64,000 bases of DNA from JACMQW01 sp964536965. Its GTDB lineage: Bacteria > Bdellovibrionota > UBA1018. Of the stretch, positions 44,948 to 54,154 are shown piece by piece (positions within the stretch are counted from its first letter, which is position 1; every line of letters starts with the position of its first letter). Under the pieces are notes generated by a model that made no database searches, was not told the DNA's origin, and saw nothing but the letters and a program-made list of their open reading frames with translations. The stretch spans positions 1-64,000 of the forward strand of contig CAZIAL010000009.1 in NCBI GenBank assembly GCA_964536965.1. Direction: 5' to 3'. The translations under genes were made by a program, and so were the position numbers.

Positions 44948-47746
44948 GTGTCGACACAGGATGGTCGGTTTACACCCTTCAGGAAGAAATCTTTATTAGC
45001 ACTCACGCTCCTCGCGGTGAGTCTCGCTACGTTTGCGGCGCCGCCGGATGATTGGGAAAAAAAGTTCCGCGAAGTTCTCGCATACGACAGATATGCAGCA
45101 TCTTTGAAGAATGAAGACGGCACCTGGAGAAGACCTAAAAAAGAGGTGATCGCTACTCTCGCCGCTTTAAAAAAAGAAATCCAAGCCGCGGCGGCAAAAC
45201 TTGGCGTCGATCCACGAGCGATAGCCGGATCCATCCTGGCCGAAAATTCGCTCAATGTGAGCGTTTCAGACAATCTTCAAGATCTACTGGTTAAAACTGG
45301 GCTTGCATCCGGCGGCAGTATTTTCGGCAAAGAGTTTTCATTCGGACTTGGACAACTTAATTTTTCTGCCGCGCGAGAAGCGGAGAACCATGTCGCCGCT
45401 CTCGAAAAACGCAAACCCATCAGCGATGAAGAGCTGCAAACCGCGCTTATCACTCCGGCTAAGGCCGTTTATCAGGTGGGAGCGGTCATTCGATTCGTTC
45501 AAGATACCTACAAAGCCCAGGGATTCGACATTTCGAAAGATCCCGGAGTTTTAGCGACTCTCTATAATCTCGGGGATTCGGAACAAAAAGCGGCAGCCCT
45601 AAGAGCTAAAGGGGGCACACCGCGCGTGAACTATTTCGGGCTTTTCAACCAGAAATATATGTCTCAGATTGAGACGGCAGTAGGATGGTCTCCGCCTCCG
45701 CAATCCGTAACCACAAAGCTCGCGGCTTCCCCTCCAACCGAATCGGGAACAAAGGTCTCCGGTTCACTAAGTTCCGGCAACACAAACAGCACTGCCTCCG
45801 CCAAGTCCGCAAACAACACGAAAGTAACACAGGCGAATGTGTCGGCCAACACTGCAGGATCTCCGACTAAAAAAACCTCCACTACAAAAGCCGCCACTTC
45901 GAACTCAGACGATGGCCCGCCACTCCAGCTGAAAACGGTGGCGACGAAAGACCTCGTCCTCTATCAATCTCCCCCTAAATGCGATCACAACCGGGGTAAT
46001 AGTCAGAGAGAAGTCGAAGAGAAATACCGAAATTTTAAAAATTTCGCTTCCACCGGCGTGTTGCAGTCGGGGATGAGTTTTAAAGAAATAAGCCCGGATC
46101 TCGACTGTGAAATGAATCCGTGGATGTTAGTGAAAGACGTAAACGGTCTAGCCGGCTGGGTAAAGAAAAGCGAACTAGAAGCTTCCAAGGAGGAACGTTT
46201 GATCCCTCCGGTGGAATGTGATCACAAGCTGAATGAGGCATGTGCTAAGGCAGTACAAGCGGCAACTTCGGAATATGCATTGCCGCCCGCGGCGCCGACT
46301 CAAAACGGTGCCGAGGAAAAATTACCGACGACTTTCGTCATGCTGAAACCGATCTCTCGAGACAGTGGACGCGTCTCTTTCAAAAAAGTGGATTCGACCT
46401 GCGGCTATGGGGAAGAAAATAGCCCAAGGATATCGAAAGCGCGAAGCAAGGGAATGAAAGGAGGAGGCGCCAATCCGACACCGATACGTCAAGGATACTC
46501 AGTAGCAGAGGTTGCACAATCAGCGATTCGCACCGTCCAGCCCAATCCGAGAAACGACTTATCCGATCTGAAGAAATTCTTGATTCAGGTGGAAAAGAAG
46601 TTTGGCAAGGTGGATTCATTCGCCGCGAACGTAGTGACCAACCCTTACGAACTGTCTCAATCTCTTTCAGTCTTTCAGAGGGCCCTAAGAGATTGCTTGG
46701 CTGACCAGGCTTCTGGAAACGCAAATTGCGACATTGAACTCGAAAAGTTTAAATCCGTGGTAGAAAAAATAAAAATCGAACGCAAACCCTCGATGGCCTC
46801 GCTCGATGAACTCGATTTTCGCCTTCAGCCTATGATCAGCAGTCTCTTCGCCCAGGCAGCCCAGAAGAGGTCTTATGGCAGAATCGCGGCGGACTATCGT
46901 CCGAGCGCGACCGAGGTCGAATCCCTCACAAAAGCGGAAGTCGCAGACGCGCTGCTGGAATGTTCCGCGCGGGTCGCAACAAAAGAGCCCCCGCACGAAG
47001 CTAAAAAGACTCCGAATAAAGCGACCTACAGTCCAATTCCGGGAGGTTTTTCCGGAGGACAAGGCAACCTTCCCGCTAACCAAATGGGTTCTTTTGGTGG
47101 TTCAGGATTCCCTTCTGACGGTGGTTCGGGATCTTCTTCTGATGGTTCACGCAATGGCGATTCTTGGATTTCAGGTCGCTTTTTGGAGAACAAAATACGT
47201 GAGCGGAGCGAGCTAGCGCGCAGTATGACCGAGGATCAATGGGGAATTTATTCACCTCTTTTTATTCGTCTCGCGCGGGCATGCACCGACGCACTGGTGC
47301 TTATTGGAGACAAGAAGCCGATTTCCTCTGCAACCGCAATAGCGTGCGTGCCACGACCCGAATCGGTTTTTTTCAAGAATAGAGAAGTCGCCTTGTCCTT
47401 ACTGGAAAAATTACTCAAGGGCGACGTAGAGGCCCAACAAGAATACCTATCCATGCAGCTGGACCTAAACTTCGACGACCGGATTTTTCATGACCTTCTG
47501 CAGGAAGTTAACCCATCGCCGCAAACTCAAGAAAAGCCAGTTGAATTCATGGCAAGCTACTGTCCAAACAAAACGGCGGAATTCATTGAAGAACTTCTCG
47601 AAAAGCATCCATGCATTAATACCGTCTATGTGCCGGACCCGTGGCTGCTGGGTCGTCTCAACGAACTCGGACCAAAAATCATCTACCGGCCATTCTTACA
47701 GGATGATCGGTACGCAATCGATATTGCTACGCAGGAGTGCATCTGA
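44948..47746 (+). CDS. Large exported protein with N-terminal lysozyme-like domain
   Basis: The 932-residue product starts with GTG and a signal peptide (cleavage near FAA, about residue 31). Residues about 85-235 resemble a lysozyme/transglycosylase-like fold such as DUF1402: putative catalytic Glu99 in SILAENS, then FSFGLGQLNFS (about 131-140), matching the E...GLGQ pattern. A Ser/Thr/Asn-rich linker (about 255-325) leads to an SH3-like segment (about 329-405, VLYQSPP...GWVKKSELE). The remaining 500 residues are unrecognised, with a Gly/Ser stretch near 700-745. A+T-rich codon use sets it off from neighbours. Likely acts on peptidoglycan. Confidence 0.6.
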   Translation: MSTQDGRFTPFRKKSLLALTLLAVSLATFAAPPDDWEKKFREVLAYDRYAASLKNEDGTWRRPKKEVIATLAALKKEIQAAAAKLGVDPRAIAGSILAENSLNVSVSDNLQDLLVKTGLASGGSIFGKEFSFGLGQLNFSAAREAENHVAALEKRKPISDEELQTALITPAKAVYQVGAVIRFVQDTYKAQGFDISKDPGVLATLYNLGDSEQKAAALRAKGGTPRVNYFGLFNQKYMSQIETAVGWSPPPQSVTTKLAASPPTESGTKVSGSLSSGNTNSTASAKSANNTKVTQANVSANTAGSPTKKTSTTKAATSNSDDGPPLQLKTVATKDLVLYQSPPKCDHNRGNSQREVEEKYRNFKNFASTGVLQSGMSFKEISPDLDCEMNPWMLVKDVNGLAGWVKKSELEASKEERLIPPVECDHKLNEACAKAVQAATSEYALPPAAPTQNGAEEKLPTTFVMLKPISRDSGRVSFKKVDSTCGYGEENSPRISKARSKGMKGGGANPTPIRQGYSVAEVAQSAIRTVQPNPRNDLSDLKKFLIQVEKKFGKVDSFAANVVTNPYELSQSLSVFQRALRDCLADQASGNANCDIELEKFKSVVEKIKIERKPSMASLDELDFRLQPMISSLFAQAAQKRSYGRIAADYRPSATEVESLTKAEVADALLECSARVATKEPPHEAKKTPNKATYSPIPGGFSGGQGNLPANQMGSFGGSGFPSDGGSGSSSDGSRNGDSWISGRFLENKIRERSELARSMTEDQWGIYSPLFIRLARACTDALVLIGDKKPISSATAIACVPRPESVFFKNREVALSLLEKLLKGDVEAQQEYLSMQLDLNFDDRIFHDLLQEVNPSPQTQEKPVEFMASYCPNKTAEFIEELLEKHPCINTVYVPDPWLLGRLNELGPKIIYRPFLQDDRYAIDIATQECI

Positions 47747-48201
47747 TGAAAACGGTCCCATTCATGTTATTACTAGTATTCGCGAGTATTGGCCTTTCTG
47801 AAGCCGCTCCGGGTAAAGCTAATCCGCTCGGCAAGGGGCGAAAGCCTAGTCAATACTCGGGATACGCCTGCGCAGCGACTCCGTGGCCGCTGCGAGATTA
47901 TCCCGCGGACAGACGCTCAGCCTATCGAATGTTTCACGGTGTCCATCGACAATCGATTTATGAATATTTTCTTCACGAGATATCGACGCTCGAAAATAAG
48001 GACCCCGCGCGACTGTCTTTTGCGCGCTACCTCGGCTCTTACCTTGTCGATTCGGAGCCCTCAAAAATCTACCGGGGATTTGTAGAGCTTCTCATTTTCA
48101 GTTCCGATCTAAATACCCCGTCCGCCCATCGACTCGATTTTAACGAAATCTGCGCGTTCATGGCAAAAACGGCTCAGCTCGATCCGAGTCCACGGGAGTA
48201 A
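47746..48201 (+). CDS. Small exported protein of the lysozyme/CHAT-like cassette
   Basis: The 151-residue protein begins at an ATG overlapping the preceding stop by one base (TGATG), with CAGGAG upstream, so it is coupled to the large gene. The signal peptide ends near SEAA (about residue 20). The mature part has two cysteines (YACAATPW and EICAFMAK) and is mostly helical by eye. No family recognised. Its place between a lysozyme-like and a protease-like gene suggests an accessory or inhibitor role, which is inference only. Confidence 0.55.
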   Translation: MKTVPFMLLLVFASIGLSEAAPGKANPLGKGRKPSQYSGYACAATPWPLRDYPADRRSAYRMFHGVHRQSIYEYFLHEISTLENKDPARLSFARYLGSYLVDSEPSKIYRGFVELLIFSSDLNTPSAHRLDFNEICAFMAKTAQLDPSPRE

Positions 48202-48203
48202 GA

Positions 48204-49523
48204 ATGAAAGTTTGGATTGTTCTGTTAGGACTCACGGGCCCACTGCAGGCCTATGCCATCGACCCGAAAATAGCCGCGCTCGACAAGGACAAATTCACCG
48301 TTTGTACCGCCTCGATCAATTCGACTCTCGAAAGAGAAGTATTTAAGAGTCGGCTGAGCTCTGGCAAAAACCAAGGCGCGTTTCAGTTTGTTGAGTTGAC
48401 CGAACTTGGAACTCCCGCAGGGCAGACCAGAGGCGTAGTAGCAAATTGGTTCGATCGCGCGTGTAAGTCCGGCGTAAAGTGTGACATTCTCATGATTTCA
48501 GCTCATTACAGCTCGCTTGGTTATTTTTCCGACAAGGAGAATGAAAATCCTCTGCGCTATCCGCTGAGTACCGCCGCAACGACGAAACATGCCTGTGAAA
48601 AGACCTGTGAAGGCATTCTTGCGAACCCCGCGCAAACATTCCTAATGGTCTGTAATGCGTTAGCATCCAAAAAAGCTGATCACCGGACAAAACCTGTTTA
48701 CATAGAAGTTCTCAAGAAAGACGGAGCAAGGCGTTCGAGAGCGGAGCGTGCAGCGGAGGATCGTTATGGCGAACTTGGCCCCACCAACCATGAGCAGACT
48801 CGTTTTACTTTCGCCGGAGTCAACCGGATCGTTGGATTTAAGTCGACGAGTGCCCTTGCAGAAACTTCCAGTGAATATCTAGAAAAATATTTTGATCGTT
48901 TTCCGGATTATTCACAGCAGCTACAAATTGAAGCAACTACTCGGCTCAATTCCGGTCTGCAATCTGTTCAAAAGGTATCCAGCGACGACGTAACACGGTC
49001 CATGAACCAAGCATTGACGGCGTCTTTCACGAACAGTTCCGTTTGCCTCTCTTCTGGAAACTTTCCCGAAGGTTCCGAACAGGCCGAGGTTTGGCGAAAT
49101 ATTTGCGCGCTCCGCGATGAATCAACTCCAGTGCCGGAACGGCTTAAACTCATCCGCGGCCTCCTTCAGTCACCTGAGATTGCAAAATACATTCCTGATA
49201 TCGCTGATTTTGTCTCCTCTCACCTTTCGAAACGTCCGGTTGCTTACCCAATTACCATTGGTGGTCCTATCGTTCCCTCGTCGCCTCCCGGGCAGGACGA
49301 ATTTGAAAAACTTCTCGCTGAAATTTCTAAGCTCGAGTTTGCCCGAAACTTTGTTGAGCAGCAGATCGAAAAAAAGGAGGACATGCCGACCTTAAAGCTG
49401 CAACTCCTCAAGGTCGCGAAAGCTTTCCGATGGATGCCCGGCGAAGTCGCCGCTACGAAAATCCATGAAACACGGCTCCAAATTGAGAACGATCCGGACT
49501 GGCCGCGGGAATTCGATCTTTAG
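48204..49523 (+). CDS. Exported protein with CHAT/caspase-like (clan CD) features
   Basis: The 439-residue protein has a signal peptide (cleavage near AYA, residue 18). Residues 93-101 read CDILMISAH, and 144-153 AQTFLMVCNA. The ISAH histidine (His101) and the VCNA cysteine (Cys150), 49 residues apart, match the His-Cys dyad spacing of the caspase/CHAT fold. FAGVNRIVGFKSTSALAETSSEYLEKYF (about 203-230) resembles the usual closing strand-helix. The C-terminal 200 residues are unknown. A GGAG site precedes the ATG, three bases after the previous stop. A secreted clan CD protease is my best guess; activity untested. Confidence 0.5.
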   Translation: MKVWIVLLGLTGPLQAYAIDPKIAALDKDKFTVCTASINSTLEREVFKSRLSSGKNQGAFQFVELTELGTPAGQTRGVVANWFDRACKSGVKCDILMISAHYSSLGYFSDKENENPLRYPLSTAATTKHACEKTCEGILANPAQTFLMVCNALASKKADHRTKPVYIEVLKKDGARRSRAERAAEDRYGELGPTNHEQTRFTFAGVNRIVGFKSTSALAETSSEYLEKYFDRFPDYSQQLQIEATTRLNSGLQSVQKVSSDDVTRSMNQALTASFTNSSVCLSSGNFPEGSEQAEVWRNICALRDESTPVPERLKLIRGLLQSPEIAKYIPDIADFVSSHLSKRPVAYPITIGGPIVPSSPPGQDEFEKLLAEISKLEFARNFVEQQIEKKEDMPTLKLQLLKVAKAFRWMPGEVAATKIHETRLQIENDPDWPREFDL

Positions 49524-49597
49524 ACTTTGGCGCGACAGCTAGATCTTCGATCGCGGTACGTTCATATTCTTTCATCACGTTCATGGACCGCCTGTCC

Positions 49598-50014
49598 TCA
49601 GACTCCGAGTGCAAGATCGAAGACGAGCGTCTGAGTCGGCCGGCGGATACAAATCGGTAGCCAGATGAGCATGCGGAGTTCCGGGGAACGGAGGTGCATC
49701 GGGTCGACTCGAGCGGAAATTCCTCGGAGTTTAAATTCTCGGTCGAACCTCGAGATCAGTGCCGCCGCAAGCGATGCGATCTCCTTCTCGCTCTGGAGCG
49801 CGCCGAGTGCGAGCCCCGAGAATCCTTTTCCCGGGTCCGATGAGTCGAGCGAGATGATCGCCGTCCAGCCCAGATGGGTATGCCCGGGTAAGGCTTCGTA
49901 GCGGTCGAAACGTTTCGGGAGCCCGAGCTCGAGTTTTTCGTCGGGAAAGCGCTCGTTTAGCTCATCGATTAGCGCGGAATGCGTCGCCTGGAGCACCTGA
50001 TTCCAAATACTCAT
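49598..50014 (-). CDS. Protein of unknown function
   Basis: At 138 residues, soluble by eye, without signal peptide. An amphipathic start (SIWNQVLQATHSALIDELNERFPDE) is followed by a beta-rich half with GHTHLGWTAIISLDSSDPGKGFSGLALG. The general look is that of a single alpha/beta domain, but I cannot name the family. It lies 16 bases after the MsbA-like ABC transporter on the same strand and is probably co-transcribed. Confidence 0.55.
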   Translation of the reverse strand: MSIWNQVLQATHSALIDELNERFPDEKLELGLPKRFDRYEALPGHTHLGWTAIISLDSSDPGKGFSGLALGALQSEKEIASLAAALISRFDREFKLRGISARVDPMHLRSPELRMLIWLPICIRRPTQTLVFDLALGV

Positions 50015-50030
50015 CGGAGCCGCTCCGGGA

Positions 50031-51758
50031 TCACGCGCGGGACTCCGCGATTCGCAGGAACGCGGCGTAGTCGCCGTTTCGGGCGACGAGCTCTCCGTGG
50101 GTTCCGTCCTCGACGACCTTTCCTTCCCGCATGACGAGAATGCGGTCGGCGGTTCGAATCGTGGACAATCGGTGGGCGATCATGATCGTCGTCTTGTCGC
50201 GCATGAGTTTTTCGAGCGCGGCTTGGACCGCCTTTTCAGAGGTGTTATCGAGCGCCGAGGTCGCTTCGTCGAGAATCAGAATCGGACTGTTGCGCAGGAA
50301 CGCGCGCGCGATCGACAGTCGCTGACGCTCGCCACCCGAGAGTTTTTGGCCGCGGTCGCCGATATTCGTCATGAAACCTTCGGGGGAGCGCTCGATGAAG
50401 TCGGTCGCGAAAGCTTCGCGCGCCGCCTGGCGGACCTCTTCGTCGCTCGCGTCGAGTTTTCCGCAACGGATGTTTTCGGCGATGGAGTCGTTGAAGAGAA
50501 AGACGTCCTGGCTGACGACGGAGATCAGCGATCGCAGGTCGGCGATCCGGAGGTCGCGGATGTCGGTGCCGTCGATCGAGATCGATCCGCGGGTAACGTC
50601 GAAAATCCGGGGCAGCAGGGAAACGAGCGAGCTCTTGCCGGCGCCGCTCGCGCCGACGAGCGCGATCGAGCGCCCCTTCGGGATGGAAAAAGAGATCCCG
50701 CGCAGCACTTCGCGCTCGGGAGCGTCGGGGTAGGCGAAGTGAACGCCGTCGAGTCGAATTTCGGATTGAAAATCGGTTTTATTCTTCGCTTCGGATTTTT
50801 CGATCAGCTTGGTTTTCCAGCCGAAGATTTCGAGAATGCGTTCCGCCGCCGCGCCGGCGTTCGCGAACTTGATGTTCATGTCGTTCAGCACGCGAATCGG
50901 GTTTTGCATCATCGCGAACGCGCCGAAGAAGGAGAGGAGCTGGCCCTGCGACATCGTTCCGTCGAGGACGGAGCGTCCGCCCATGTAGATGAGGCCCGCG
51001 ATGGCGAAGGCCATGATGAACTCGACCGCGGGGTGGGACGTTTCCTCGACGATAATGGTCTTCGAGAGATTCTTAAAAAACTGCTCACTCCGCTCGTAGT
51101 ATTTCTTCCGGATGTACTCTTCGAGCCGGAAGGCTTTGATCACGCGAATTCCGGTAAAACTCTCCTGGAGGGTCGCGAACATCCGCGCCTGGTCCTCCTG
51201 GAGTCGATGGATATAACGTTTCAGGGCCTTGCCCGAGTAGGAAAAGACGAGAGCGAGCGGCGGGAAAACGGCCAGCGTAATCAGGGTCAGTTTCCAGTCG
51301 AGGTAGAGGGTGTAGCCGATCAGGAAAACGAGCTGCGCGGGCTCGCGTGCGAGCACGTTGATCTGCGCGATGCCCTGATCGATCTGGTTCGGATCGTTCC
51401 CGACGCGCGACATGAGGTTTCCGGTGCTGGCGGTAGTGAAATAGTCGGCCGAGAGCCCCATCACATGGTCGTAGAGATCGTTCTTAATCTTCTGGTTCAC
51501 GCGGGCGACGACGACCCGGATCGCGGAATAGTGGATGAACCGGATCACGAAGTTCAGCGCGAAGATCCCGATCACCATGAGCGGAAAGCTGACGAGTTTG
51601 CTCTCGTCCTTGGTCGCGAGCAGGTCGTCGATGAGTTTCTGGATTAAAATGACGGGGCTGAAGCGAATCGCCGCCATTGGAATCGCGAGGAGCAAGCTCA
51701 CGAGGATCCAAGGCCAGTGAGGCTTGAGATAATCCTTCAGTTTCCACAGAGATTTCAT
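50031..51758 (-). CDS. MsbA-type ABC exporter (fused TMD-NBD)
   Basis: A 575-residue half transporter with six N-terminal membrane helices (about residues 15-305) and one ATPase domain. Walker A is VGASGAGKSSL, the signature is LSGGERQRLSIARAFL, and Walker B is ILILDEATSALD followed by the switch His in IMIAHRLSTI. It would act as a homodimer flipping lipid A-core or related lipids. The MsbA label is by family resemblance; drug or lipid export are both possible. It is divergent from the GalE-GmhB fusion, start codons 34 bases apart. Confidence 0.88.
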   Translation of the reverse strand: MKSLWKLKDYLKPHWPWILVSLLLAIPMAAIRFSPVILIQKLIDDLLATKDESKLVSFPLMVIGIFALNFVIRFIHYSAIRVVVARVNQKIKNDLYDHVMGLSADYFTTASTGNLMSRVGNDPNQIDQGIAQINVLAREPAQLVFLIGYTLYLDWKLTLITLAVFPPLALVFSYSGKALKRYIHRLQEDQARMFATLQESFTGIRVIKAFRLEEYIRKKYYERSEQFFKNLSKTIIVEETSHPAVEFIMAFAIAGLIYMGGRSVLDGTMSQGQLLSFFGAFAMMQNPIRVLNDMNIKFANAGAAAERILEIFGWKTKLIEKSEAKNKTDFQSEIRLDGVHFAYPDAPEREVLRGISFSIPKGRSIALVGASGAGKSSLVSLLPRIFDVTRGSISIDGTDIRDLRIADLRSLISVVSQDVFLFNDSIAENIRCGKLDASDEEVRQAAREAFATDFIERSPEGFMTNIGDRGQKLSGGERQRLSIARAFLRNSPILILDEATSALDNTSEKAVQAALEKLMRDKTTIMIAHRLSTIRTADRILVMREGKVVEDGTHGELVARNGDYAAFLRIAESRA

Positions 51759-51792
51759 GGACGTAGGGCGATCCTATGCTAACCCTAGAGGC

Positions 51793-53349
51793 ATGGCTAG
51801 TGTTCTCGTCGTCGGCGGCGCGGGCTACGTTGGAAGTTCGGTCGCCGCCCACTTACTGGATCGCGGAGATGAGGTTTGGGTCCTGGATGACCTGTCGACC
51901 GGTCATCGGGCCCTCGTTCTGGACGAGATTTACCGCGCCGGACGGTTCGTCGAGGCGCGCGCCGGGGACTCCTCGGTCGTCGAAGAATTGCTCCGCAGTC
52001 ATCCGTTCGAAGCGGTCTTTCACTTCGCCGCGAAATCCCAGGTCGGGGAAAGCGTCCGCTTTCCCGAGGTTTACCTGGAGAACAACGTCGAACAAACCCG
52101 ACTCCTCCTCGATTCGATGATGAAAGCAGGAGTAAAGAAGTTCGTATTCTCGTCGACGGCGGCCGTTTACGGAGATCCGGGCGACCAAGCGCCGGGGTTC
52201 ACAATTTCCGAAGATTTTCGCATGCGGCCCGTAAATCCGTACGGCGAGACGAAACTCGCCGTCGAAAGCATGTTGGCAGCGGAAGCGAAGCGGGGCGGAC
52301 TGCATTCGATCGCGCTTCGTTACTTTAACGCCGCGGGCGCGGAAGACCGACTTCGCGTGGGCGAACACCACGATCCGGAAACGCATCTCGTTCCCAATCT
52401 CCTCTCCGCCGCGCTCGAGGGTCGGCCGGTTTCGATTTTTGGCGAGGATTACCCGACCCGCGATGGAACTTGTGTCCGCGACTACGTGCACGTCGAGGAT
52501 CTCGCGCGGGCACACGCCGCCGCGGCCAAACGTTTGCTCGCGGGCGGAAAAAATTCGAGCGGATACGAAGCTTTCAATCTCGGTTCGGAGTCGGGCTACA
52601 GCGTCCGCGAAGTGGTGGACGCGGCCGAGCGAGAGCTCGGAATGAAGCTGATCCGCGAATTCCAGCCCCGCCGCCCCGGCGATGCGGCCACGCTGGTCGC
52701 GAATGCGGAACGTGCGCGGAAGATTCTCGGCTTTTCGCCTCGTCCCGATACCCTCGCGTCGATTCTGAAAACGGCGTTCGCCTGGGAACGGAAGAAACGC
52801 GAACCCAAGAAAGCGGTATTTCTCGATCGCGACGGAACGATCAACGTCGATCCGGGATATCTGAATGATGCCGAAAAACTCGAACTCCTTCCGGGTGCGA
52901 TCGAAGGCCTCCAGAAGTTGGCTCGCGCAGGATATCTCCTCGTCGTCGTTTCCAACCAGTCGGGAGTGGCGCGAAAAAAAATCACGATGGAAGAACTTCG
53001 TCGCGTGCATCGGCGCATGGACGAGCTCCTCGCTCCGCACGGCGTTCGCATCCATCACTACTCGCTCTGCTATCACCACCCCGACGAGAACTGCGATTGT
53101 CGAAAGCCGAAGCCGAAACTCATTCTCGACTCCGCAACTCGATATTCGATCGATCTCGCGAAGTCCTTTATGGTGGGGGACAAGAAGAGCGATGTCGAAA
53201 GCGGCCGTCGAGCCGGACTTCGCGAGTCGTTTCTCGTCGGGACCGGCTATGGATCGGAGGATGTGAAGGATTTCGGGGCCTCCACGGAGGGATTCTTTGT
53301 GCCTAATCTCGGGGCCGCCGCCGATCGCATACTCAGCTTTCAGACGTGA
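51793..53349 (+). CDS. Fusion: UDP-glucose 4-epimerase (GalE) + HAD phosphatase (GmhB-like)
   Basis: One 518-residue frame encodes two enzymes. Residues 1-about 330 are a GalE-type SDR: VVGGAGYVGSSVA for NAD, SSTAAVYG, and the catalytic Tyr-Lys pair in NPYGETKLA. From residue 341, AVFLDRDGTIN gives the HAD nucleophile Asp345 and acid Asp347. A zinc-loop-like CYHHPDENCDCRKPKP and a late VGDKKSDVESGRRAG complete a GmhB/histidinol-phosphatase-type domain. GalE interconverts UDP-glucose and UDP-galactose; GmhB removes the 7-phosphate of heptose bisphosphate for LPS core. The linker WERKKREPKK is short and the frame is unbroken. Start ATG 51793 follows AGAGG. Confidence 0.9.
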   Translation: MASVLVVGGAGYVGSSVAAHLLDRGDEVWVLDDLSTGHRALVLDEIYRAGRFVEARAGDSSVVEELLRSHPFEAVFHFAAKSQVGESVRFPEVYLENNVEQTRLLLDSMMKAGVKKFVFSSTAAVYGDPGDQAPGFTISEDFRMRPVNPYGETKLAVESMLAAEAKRGGLHSIALRYFNAAGAEDRLRVGEHHDPETHLVPNLLSAALEGRPVSIFGEDYPTRDGTCVRDYVHVEDLARAHAAAAKRLLAGGKNSSGYEAFNLGSESGYSVREVVDAAERELGMKLIREFQPRRPGDAATLVANAERARKILGFSPRPDTLASILKTAFAWERKKREPKKAVFLDRDGTINVDPGYLNDAEKLELLPGAIEGLQKLARAGYLLVVVSNQSGVARKKITMEELRRVHRRMDELLAPHGVRIHHYSLCYHHPDENCDCRKPKPKLILDSATRYSIDLAKSFMVGDKKSDVESGRRAGLRESFLVGTGYGSEDVKDFGASTEGFFVPNLGAAADRILSFQT

Positions 53350-53404
53350 TTTCCGTGAGTTATCCGCGCCGGCCGCGTTCGCGGGAGATTCAGAGAACGC
53401 TGGA

Positions 53405-53433
53405 TTGACTCATAGCATCATCAGTCGTACAAG
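53405..53433 (+). promoter_or_regulatory. Candidate sigma-70 promoter
   Basis: TTGACT (53405-53410), 17-base spacer, TACAAG (53428-53433). The next start codon is at 53470, with AAAGGGAG between, giving a normal leader of about 30 bases for the small exported protein. Confidence 0.5.
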
Positions 53434-53469
53434 ACACCCCCAACGACTGAAACCAAAGGGAGTTTACCC

Positions 53470-53868
53470 ATGTCTGTACGCAACGTCCTTTCCATTTTCG
53501 TCCTCGTTTCCCTTTCGTCGAGCGCCTTCGCCGCGGACTCCATCACCTGCACGCTGACTTCGGTCGCGGACGCTAAGCAGACGACGAAACTCGAGCTCGC
53601 CCTAAGTTCCGCCGGCGCGGGCGGGGAGGAAAGCGAAGGCAGCGTCGACGTCGGCGATAGCAACTACAACTTCTCCATGGACCTGGAAGCGAATGGATCA
53701 AAATTCGATCTGACCGCGATCTTCTACGAAAACAACCATGTCGTGGACGAGGTCGGTTCGATGTCCTGCGAGTTCGACCCAAGCGTGACGGAAGGTGAAT
53801 TCTGCCAAGAGCCGATGGAAGACGATAACGGCGAACACATCATGGATTTCGCTTGCCGCGCTAACTGA
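53470..53868 (+). CDS. Small exported acidic protein, unknown function
   Basis: The 132-residue precursor has a signal peptide (cleavage after AFA, about residue 21). The mature part is acidic and Gly/Ser-rich, with four cysteines (ITCTLTS, MSCEF, FCQEP, FACRAN), probably two disulfides, and beta-strand-like alternation. No family is recognised. It has its own promoter-like sequence and a strong AAAGGGAG site. Confidence 0.65.
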   Translation: MSVRNVLSIFVLVSLSSSAFAADSITCTLTSVADAKQTTKLELALSSAGAGGEESEGSVDVGDSNYNFSMDLEANGSKFDLTAIFYENNHVVDEVGSMSCEFDPSVTEGEFCQEPMEDDNGEHIMDFACRAN

Positions 53869-53878
53869 TCCAGAGACA

Positions 53879-54154
53879 ATGCCCGGGATGAACTTTCTGA
53901 AAAGGTTTCTCGACGTGGCTCTGATTCTGAATCTGGTCGGGGACTTTCTCTATTCGCCCTACATGGCGCTCGTCGTGATGCGCCCGCCGAACGGTCGCAT
54001 CGGGCCGCTGCATACGCTGGCGGCCGAAGTTCCTTACGATCTCATCCTCGTGCGCCGCCTGTACGTCATCGAGATGTGGGTCGCCTTTATCGCGCTGGTC
54101 ATTTACCTGCGGTTCCGTAAGGAACTTTGGAAGTTTCAGGAAAAAGCCGTCTAG
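53879..54154 (+). CDS. Small two-span membrane protein, unknown function
   Basis: About 91 residues from the ATG at 53879, or 88 from that at 53888. Two hydrophobic helices (FLDVALILNLVGDFLYSPYMALVV and VIEMWVAFIALVIYL) flank a cytoplasmic- or periplasmic-side loop with HTLAAEVPYD. It starts ten bases after the exported acidic protein and so shares its transcript. It ends four bases into convergent recO. Confidence 0.6.
   Translation: MPGMNFLKRFLDVALILNLVGDFLYSPYMALVVMRPPNGRIGPLHTLAAEVPYDLILVRRLYVIEMWVAFIALVIYLRFRKELWKFQEKAV

Noticed and set aside
51853..53079. 408-codon minus-strand frame opposite the GalE-GmhB fusion
   Set aside because: Shadow of a gene with clear catalytic motifs on the plus strand.
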